The translations under genes were made by a program, and so were the position numbers. Positions 1 to 4,557 of a stretch of DNA of 6,871 nucleotides are shown here, piece after piece. Location: positions 1 through 6,871 of the forward strand of contig DATHBP010000251.1 of the NCBI GenBank assembly GCA_035296085.1, read 5' to 3'. Every line of letters begins with the position of its first letter. Position 1 is the stretch's first letter. The stretch comes from DATHBP01 sp035296085. Lineage in GTDB: Bacteria > Actinomycetota > Actinomycetes > Propionibacteriales > Nocardioidaceae. The notes beneath the pieces are model-generated. The model worked only from the letters and a program-made list of their open reading frames with translations. It made no database searches and was not told the DNA's origin.

Positions 1-1417
1 CCTTGAGCAGGTCGTTCTCCTTCTCGTGGCTGAGCAGCCCGGGGTGGAACTCGCCCGGCTCGCCGCGGGTCAGGCGCACGTCGGCGGCGTTGCGCGCCAC
101 GTTGGCCGTCCGGGCGGCCACGTACTGCACGTAGTAGACCGGGTTGTCGCGGGTGCTGCGGGTCCACAGCTCGACGTCGATGTCGATCGGCGAGTCGCTG
201 GAGTAGCGGGCCAGGGCGTAGCGCGCCGCGTCGACGCCGAGCGCGTCGAGGAAGTCCTCCAGCGTGACGACGGTGCCGGCCCGCTTGCTCATCCGTACCG
301 GTTCGCCGTCGCGTACCAGGCTGACGAGCTGCCCGATGAGGATCTCCAGGGTGCGCTCCGGGTCGTCGCCGAAGCACGCCACCATGGCCTTCATCCGCCC
401 GACGTAGCCGTGGTGGTCGGCGCCCAGCATGATCAGGCATCGGTCGAACCCGCGCTCGCGCTTGTCGAGGTAGTAGGCGGCGTCGGCGCACACGTACGTC
501 GGCCGCCCGTCGCTGCGGACGAGTACGCGGTCCTTGTCGTCGCCGTACCGGGTGGAGCGGAGCCACAAGGCGCCGTCCGACTCATACGTGAGTCCGCTCG
601 TGCGGAGCCGGTCGACGGCCCGCTCGACCGCACCGGTGTCGTGCAGCGACTGCTCGTAGAAGTAGACGTCGAAGTCGACGCCGAAGTCGTGCAACGAGCT
701 CTTGATCGCCGCGAACATCAGCGCGACCCCCTCGACGCGGCAGACCTCGCGCGCCTCGGGCTCCGGCAGGTCGAGCAGGTCGGGACGGCGATCGAGCACC
801 TGGCCGGCGATCTCGTCGATGTACGCACCCACGTAGCCGCCTTCGGGGACGTCCTCGCCCTTGGCCCGGGCCAAGATGCTGTTCGTGAACCGGTCGATCT
901 GCGCCCCGGAGTCGTTGAAGTAGTACTCCCGGGTCACCTCCGCGCCTTGGCACTCCAGCAGCCGGGCCAGCGCGTCACCGACCGCAGCCCACCGCGTGTG
1001 CGAGAGCAGGATCGGTCCGGTGGGGTTCGCGGAGATGAACTCGACGTTGATCAGCTGGCCGCGCAACCGGTCGCCGCAGCCGTAGCGGGTGCCGGCTGCC
1101 AAGATCTGCCGGGCGACCTCTGCCTGCGCGCCGGCGTCCACCCGCAGGTTGAGGAAGCCGGGACCGGCCACCTCCGCGGCGGTGACACCCGGCGTGCTGA
1201 CCAGCCGCTCGGCGAGCAGGCCGGCCAGCTGCCGCGGGGCCACGCCCGCACGCTTCGCCAGCTGCAGCGCGACGTTGGTTGCGTAGTCCCCGTGATCCCT
1301 GCTCTTGGGCCGCTCGACTCGCACCTCCGGCAGGCCGTCCGGAGCGGAGACGGCACCCTCGTCCACCAGGCTCGCCAGCGCGTCGCGGACTGCCGCGGAG
1401 AGCTGTTCGGGGGTCAC
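1..1417 (-). CDS. argS: Arginyl-tRNA synthetase, 3' end of gene cut by the window edge
   Basis: The product is a class I aminoacyl-tRNA synthetase that joins L-arginine to tRNA-Arg using ATP in the cytoplasm. The minus frame is open and unbroken from 1417 to the edge, giving 472 residues; the C-terminal part of the anticodon-binding domain is missing. The N-terminal tRNA-binding domain occupies roughly residues 1-110 and contains RPKSRDHGDYATNVALQLAK at about 36-55. The signature VEFISANPTGP ends at residue 135. LGADHHGYVGRMKAM and RMSKRAGT (MSKR at 376-379, positions 281-292) complete the class I set. The HIGH motif is altered to ILLSH at 136-140. I chose the GTG at 1417 because VTPEQL matches the usual short N-terminus and a promoter-like hexamer lies exactly 7 bases upstream; another in-frame GTG 15 codons upstream would add an atypical extension. 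The gene diverges from a tRNA-Arg. Family assignment is very secure. Confidence 0.96.
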   Translation of the reverse strand, partial: MTPEQLSAAVRDALASLVDEGAVSAPDGLPEVRVERPKSRDHGDYATNVALQLAKRAGVAPRQLAGLLAERLVSTPGVTAAEVAGPGFLNLRVDAGAQAEVARQILAAGTRYGCGDRLRGQLINVEFISANPTGPILLSHTRWAAVGDALARLLECQGAEVTREYYFNDSGAQIDRFTNSILARAKGEDVPEGGYVGAYIDEIAGQVLDRRPDLLDLPEPEAREVCRVEGVALMFAAIKSSLHDFGVDFDVYFYEQSLHDTGAVERAVDRLRTSGLTYESDGALWLRSTRYGDDKDRVLVRSDGRPTYVCADAAYYLDKRERGFDRCLIMLGADHHGYVGRMKAMVACFGDDPERTLEILIGQLVSLVRDGEPVRMSKRAGTVVTLEDFLDALGVDAARYALARYSSDSPIDIDVELWTRSTRDNPVYYVQYVAARTANVARNAADVRLTRGEPGEFHPGLLSHEKENDLLK

Positions 1418-1424
1418 CGGACCC

Positions 1425-1430
1425 AGCGTA
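1425..1430 (-). promoter_or_regulatory. Candidate -10 element for leaderless argS
   Basis: On the minus strand TACGCT fits the actinobacterial TANNNT -10 pattern. It is followed by exactly 7 bases (gggtccg) and then the GTG start of argS, which would place the transcription start at or next to the start codon. No Shine-Dalgarno sequence is visible in front of this GTG, in line with a leaderless message. I could not find a convincing -35 hexamer, so this rests on the hexamer and its spacing. Confidence 0.4.
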
Positions 1431-1485
1431 TCGACGCAGCGTGCGGCTGGCCTCAGGTGCACCGGAGGTCGGGGTGGCCCGCTGC

Positions 1486-1491
1486 TAGCCT
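1486..1491 (+). promoter_or_regulatory. Candidate -10 element of the tRNA-Arg gene
   Basis: TAGCCT matches TANNNT and ends 13 bases before the first base of the tRNA, which would leave a short 5' leader of about 6-7 bases for RNase P to remove. The -35 position shows no clear TTGACA-like hexamer. The surrounding nine bases GCTAGCCTG recur upstream of the 2-oxoglutarate gene at 6313-6321. Confidence 0.33.
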
Positions 1492-1504
1492 GATTTCGCC
1501 CCGA

Positions 1505-1576
1505 GCCCCCGTAGCTCAGGGGATAGAGCATCGGCCTCCGGAGCCGGGAGCGTAGGTTCGAATCCTACCGGGGGCA
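1505..1576 (+). tRNA. tRNA-Arg, anticodon CCG
   Basis: The 72-base stretch folds as a full cloverleaf. The acceptor stem pairs GCCCCCG (1505-1511) with CGGGGGC (1569-1575), with A1576 as discriminator base. The D arm is GCTC/GAGC with an 8-base loop. The anticodon stem TCGGC/GCCGG has one T-G pair and the loop CTCCGGA, giving anticodon CCG, which reads the arginine codon CGG. The variable loop is 4 bases. The T arm GTAGG-TTCGAAT-CCTAC is standard. CCA is not encoded; CCG follows the discriminator, so CCA must be added after transcription. The tRNA lies 87 bases from the divergent argS start, so the synthetase and one of its own substrates are neighbours. Confidence 0.97.
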
Positions 1577-1654
1577 CCGTCACGTTCCGTGTGCTCCGCA
1601 GCGCGCGCCCAATCCGGATTCTTCCCGCTAAGCCAGCCTCATGTACTCTCTGTT

Positions 1655-1682
1655 ATTGCGTGGTCACATTGGGCAACGCAAT
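1655..1682. promoter_or_regulatory. 7-bp inverted repeat upstream of the secreted-protein gene
   Basis: ATTGCGT (1655-1661) and ACGCAAT (1676-1682) are perfect inverted copies separated by 14 bases. They lie in a locally AT-richer stretch 25 bases before the ATG at 1707 and just after possible -10 hexamers (TACTCT at 1644-1649, TGTTAT at 1651-1656). The placement suits a repressor operator or a 5'-leader hairpin. No binding-protein family can be named from these bases. Confidence 0.35.
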
Positions 1683-1706
1683 CCACCAACAGACGGGGAC
1701 ACAACC

Positions 1707-2969
1707 ATGCGCCGAACTCTCGGCCTAGCTGCGGTGGGGGCACTCGCCGCATCCAGCTTGGGCCTCGCCGGCCCGGCGGCGGCAGTCGCACCGCAATCCG
1801 CGGCTCTGGCGGCCACCACGGTCACCAACTTCGCCTTCGAGGCGACGGCGTTCGGGACGAAGGTCAGAGGCGGCGACATCCCAGCCGCGTCAGGCCGTAC
1901 CGCCTACTCCCACCTCGGCTGCACACGCAGGGCCGGGCTCGACAAGAGCAACCACGTCGCCGCCGTCAACCTCGACTCGCTGGCCAGCGCCACGACCGTC
2001 CGCAGCCGCACCTGGACGACTAGCGGCGGCGGCGGCGTCGCCACCAACTCCAGGAGCTCGATCGCGAAGCTGCGGATAGGCGACGCCGACCGCCGCCTGA
2101 CGCTCGAAGGCATCGTCGCGACGACACGCTCGTACCACGACTCGACCGGCTACGGCTCCACCACCAGCACATCGGTCGCCGACGCGTTCCTTGACATCGG
2201 CCCCGTCCGCACCGCGGTCGAGCTGCCCACCAGGGGCGACCCCACCGAGATTCCCGGCGTCGCCATCCTCAGCGTCGGAGCACGCCACAAGGCAAGCGGC
2301 TCCTCGTTCGCCGGGGCCCGCGCGGTCTCGCTGAAGATCACGGTCATCCCGACCGACACCAAGATCACCGCCGGCTATGCGTCCTCGCGCATCGATGGCG
2401 ACATCACCGGTGGGATCTTCCACGGCTACGCCAACGGGTCGCAGGTCCGCCTGCTCGGCAACACCGTGACCTCGGGCCGTACCTCGCTGCAGCCGATGCC
2501 GTGTGCCGGCACCCGCGGTGCCGTCCAGCGCACGAGCACCGCCTCCGTGAACGCGCTCGGAGTCGCCGCGCTGACCGGCCTGGAGAGCTCGGTCTCCGGC
2601 GAGCAGAACGGACAGTCCGCGTCGGGTTACACCCAGGCCAAGGTCGCCAAGGCCTTGCTGTTCGGGCACAAGATCCGGGTCAACGGCGTCGTCGCCAGGG
2701 CGAACGTCACCCTGCGCGCCGACGGCACCAACGTGCGCAGCGCCAAGGGCACGAAGCTTGGCGGCGTCTTCTTCCGCGGCGATGAGGTATCGCTCGGTGC
2801 TGACGGCGTGCGCAACCTCGGCAACCTGGCAGTCCTCCGCGCCGGCGTCGTCGACAAGACACCGAACGGAATCGACGTGGTCGGGCTGCGCATCAAGCTG
2901 CTCGCGGGCGACAGGTCCGGGTCGGTCATCGACCTGGCACACGCAAAGCTGGCCATCACGCGTTCCTGA
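1707..2969 (+). CDS. Secreted two-repeat protein, choice-of-anchor P-like
   Basis: This encodes a 420-residue exported protein. Residues 1-30 form a Sec signal peptide: MRRT, then a hydrophobic core (LGLAAVGALAASSLGLAG), then alanine-rich cleavage candidates near PAAAVA at 23-28. The mature part is rich in Thr, Ser, Gly and Val, has no further membrane helix and ends at TRS without LPXTG or another anchor. It contains two related halves, about 41-225 and 237-420, each with a Gly-rich opening, SGRT (62-65 and 256-259), then a lone cysteine (C72 in LGC, C266 in MPC). The style matches actinobacterial 'choice-of-anchor P' proteins, whose role is unknown. I chose ATG 1707 because GGGGA at 1695-1699 sits 7 bases upstream and the signal peptide then starts properly; an ATG at 1641 would add 22 non-signal residues. 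The gene stands alone between a tRNA and a terminator-like hairpin. Its exact function is not known. Confidence 0.85.
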   Translation: MRRTLGLAAVGALAASSLGLAGPAAAVAPQSAALAATTVTNFAFEATAFGTKVRGGDIPAASGRTAYSHLGCTRRAGLDKSNHVAAVNLDSLASATTVRSRTWTTSGGGGVATNSRSSIAKLRIGDADRRLTLEGIVATTRSYHDSTGYGSTTSTSVADAFLDIGPVRTAVELPTRGDPTEIPGVAILSVGARHKASGSSFAGARAVSLKITVIPTDTKITAGYASSRIDGDITGGIFHGYANGSQVRLLGNTVTSGRTSLQPMPCAGTRGAVQRTSTASVNALGVAALTGLESSVSGEQNGQSASGYTQAKVAKALLFGHKIRVNGVVARANVTLRADGTNVRSAKGTKLGGVFFRGDEVSLGADGVRNLGNLAVLRAGVVDKTPNGIDVVGLRIKLLAGDRSGSVIDLAHAKLAITRS

Positions 2970-2998
2970 GCGCCAACCAGCAACCCAGCTAGCAACTC

Positions 2999-3040
2999 GC
3001 AGCGGCGGGGTCATCCCTTCGGGGGCGGCCCCGCCGCTGC
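2999..3040 (+). terminator. Strong GC hairpin after the secreted-protein gene
   Basis: GCAGCGGCGGGG (2999-3010) pairs perfectly with CCCCGCCGCTGC (3029-3040), a 12-bp stem. The 18-base loop contains a second small hairpin, CCC-TTCG-GGG (3015-3024), with the very stable UUCG tetraloop. The stem starts 29 bases after the TGA of the upstream gene and ends 45 bases before the cyclase start. There is no T-run after it, as is common for actinobacterial stem-only terminators. It would separate the two plus-strand genes, and it could also act as a 5' element for the cyclase message. Confidence 0.7.
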
Positions 3041-3085
3041 TTGGTGGGTCGACGCGGGGGTGATGGGCACTGGCACACTGCCGCG

Positions 3086-4507
3086 GTGAGCGGTCCCCCA
3101 GAGCCAGCCGAGCCCTCCGGCCCGTACGCCGCACGCCGCACCACGCCGCGCTCGGTCGTCGGCTGGGCGTTGGTCCTGGCCCTGCCGCTGGCGGTGCTGG
3201 TAGTCCTCCTGCTGCGGCCGCCGGTCGACGTGCGATGGGAGAACCAGCCTGCGCATTTCTGGCTGGTGCTCGGCGCCGCCGCGATATCCACCGCTCTGGG
3301 CTACCTGGTCAGTACCGCGGCCCGCCGCCGTCGCGACGCTCGGCTCTTCCTGGTCTCGCTCGCGTTCATCTCCAGCGCTGGCTTCCTCGGACTGCACGCG
3401 CTGGCCACCCCCGGTGTCTTGCTCGGCTCCAATGCGGGATTCGAGCTGGCCACGCCGGTCGGCTTGCTCCTCGGCGGCGCCTGGGTCGCCGCCTCCGGCA
3501 TCGACTTCTCCGGGGCCGCCTCCCGTCGGATCATTGTGCGCGCTCGGCTTCTGCAGGCCGGCTGCTTCGGGCTGATCGTGCTGTGGGGAGCCGTCTCGCT
3601 GGCCAACCTGCCGCCGCTGGACGTACCGCTCGCGGAGGAGGAGCTCAACGGCTGGCAGAGCGTGCTGGGCGCTCTGGGGGTGGCGTTCTACGCGCTCGGC
3701 AGCCTCGGCTACTACCGGCTCTACCGGCGCCGGCGTGCCCGGTTCGCGTTCGCGGTGGCGGTTGCCTTCGCGCTGTTGGCCGAGGCCATGGTGGTCGTCG
3801 CGTTCGCGCGAAACTGGCAGGTCTCCTGGTGGGAGTGGCACGTCTTGATGGTCGCCGCTTTCGGGCTGATCGCGCTGAGCGCCCGGGTCGAGTGGCACGA
3901 GGAGCGCTTCAGCGCGCTCTACCTCGACCAGACGCTCGCCGGCGCGCGCGACGTCAGCGTGCTCTTCGCCGATCTTCAGCAGTACACGCCGTACTCCGAG
4001 CGGACGAAGCCCGGCGACGTCGCCACGATGCTGAACGCCTACTTCGGCCGGCTGGTCCCGATGCTCGAGGAGTCGGGCGGCGACGTCCACCAGCTGATCG
4101 GCGACGCGATCATGGTGGTCTTCAACAAGGAGGGTGACCAGCCCGACCACGCCCTACTGGCGTCCCGCGCGGCGCTGGCGCTGCAGCGCGAGGCGTCAGC
4201 GCTGGCTGCGGCTCATCCGGACTGGCCGCAGTTCCGGGTCGGGGTCAACAGCGGCGAGGCACTCGCCGGCGTCATCGGCGGTGAGCGGGGCCACCGCAAG
4301 CACGGCATCGTCGGCGACACCGTTAACCTGGCTGCCCGGCTGGAGGGAGCGGCACCGGCCGGCGAGGTCGTGATCGGTGCCGGTACGTACGCCCGGCTGC
4401 CCCCTGGCGCACTTGTCGAGCTGCTGCCCCCGTTGCAGCTCAAGGGCAAGCAGGAGCCGGTGGAGGCCTACCTGCTGCACCAGCTCGAGCGCGAGACTCA
4501 AGCGTGA
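3086..4507 (+). CDS. Membrane-bound class III adenylate/guanylate cyclase-like protein
   Basis: The 473-residue protein should make cyclic AMP or GMP at the inner face of the membrane. After a short Pro-rich N-terminus, about seven or eight hydrophobic segments appear (roughly 24-43, 57-75, 86-104, 119-137, 155-175, 191-210, 220-240, 250-266); this membrane part has no family I can name. The catalytic domain spans about 288-470. Metal-binding aspartates are D296 (LFADLQQYT) and D340 (IGDAIMVVF); the transition-state pair is N414 and R418 (VNLAAR). The purine-selecting positions are unusual: Q336 instead of Lys and G407 instead of Asp or Thr. The tail LKGKQEPVEAYLL is typical of bacterial class III cyclases. 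The start is the GTG at 3086; the only earlier in-frame candidate, TTG 3041, would begin directly after the terminator stem. No good ribosome site precedes it, though CACACT six bases upstream could make it leaderless. The gene converges on the flavoprotein gene. Confidence 0.92.
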   Translation: MSGPPEPAEPSGPYAARRTTPRSVVGWALVLALPLAVLVVLLLRPPVDVRWENQPAHFWLVLGAAAISTALGYLVSTAARRRRDARLFLVSLAFISSAGFLGLHALATPGVLLGSNAGFELATPVGLLLGGAWVAASGIDFSGAASRRIIVRARLLQAGCFGLIVLWGAVSLANLPPLDVPLAEEELNGWQSVLGALGVAFYALGSLGYYRLYRRRRARFAFAVAVAFALLAEAMVVVAFARNWQVSWWEWHVLMVAAFGLIALSARVEWHEERFSALYLDQTLAGARDVSVLFADLQQYTPYSERTKPGDVATMLNAYFGRLVPMLEESGGDVHQLIGDAIMVVFNKEGDQPDHALLASRAALALQREASALAAAHPDWPQFRVGVNSGEALAGVIGGERGHRKHGIVGDTVNLAARLEGAAPAGEVVIGAGTYARLPPGALVELLPPLQLKGKQEPVEAYLLHQLERETQA

Positions 4508-4521
4508 CCCGGTGCTGCAGG

Positions 4522-4537
4522 GCTGACAGGGGTCAGC
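4522..4537. terminator. Short hairpin between convergent genes
   Basis: GCTGAC (4522-4527) and GTCAGC (4532-4537) form a perfect 6-bp stem with loop AGGG. It sits in the 50-base gap between the cyclase stop (4507) and the flavoprotein stop (4558), where a symmetrical structure can end transcription from both sides. There is no T-run on either strand, so efficiency is uncertain. Confidence 0.45.
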
Positions 4538-4557
4538 GGGAAGGCGGGCTGGTCGAG

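Noticed and set aside
26..1555. Long plus-strand open frame of 509 codons
   Set aside because: It is antisense to argS and runs into the tRNA; its translation is low-complexity Arg/Val/Ala/Asp text with no family features, as expected opposite a GC-rich gene.
1611..1620. Perfect palindrome AATCCGGATT after the tRNA
   Set aside because: It has no loop so cannot be a terminator, and a single 10-bp palindrome without context is weak evidence for a binding site.
1653..1668. Possible CRP-type site ending in TCACA
   Set aside because: Only the right half-site matches; the left half TTATT is far from TGTGA.
1641..1706. Upstream ATG start for the secreted protein
   Set aside because: It would put 22 polar residues, including the translated inverted repeat, before a normal signal peptide, and the ribosome site fits ATG 1707.
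1890..3134. Minus-strand open frame of 414 codons opposite the secreted-protein gene
   Set aside because: It crosses the terminator hairpin and the cyclase start and has a low-complexity composition; the plus strand has the signal peptide, ribosome site and repeats.
3011..4150. Minus-strand open frame of 379 codons opposite the cyclase
   Set aside because: The plus-strand reading has a complete cyclase domain; this frame is Gln/Arg/Glu-rich shadow sequence.
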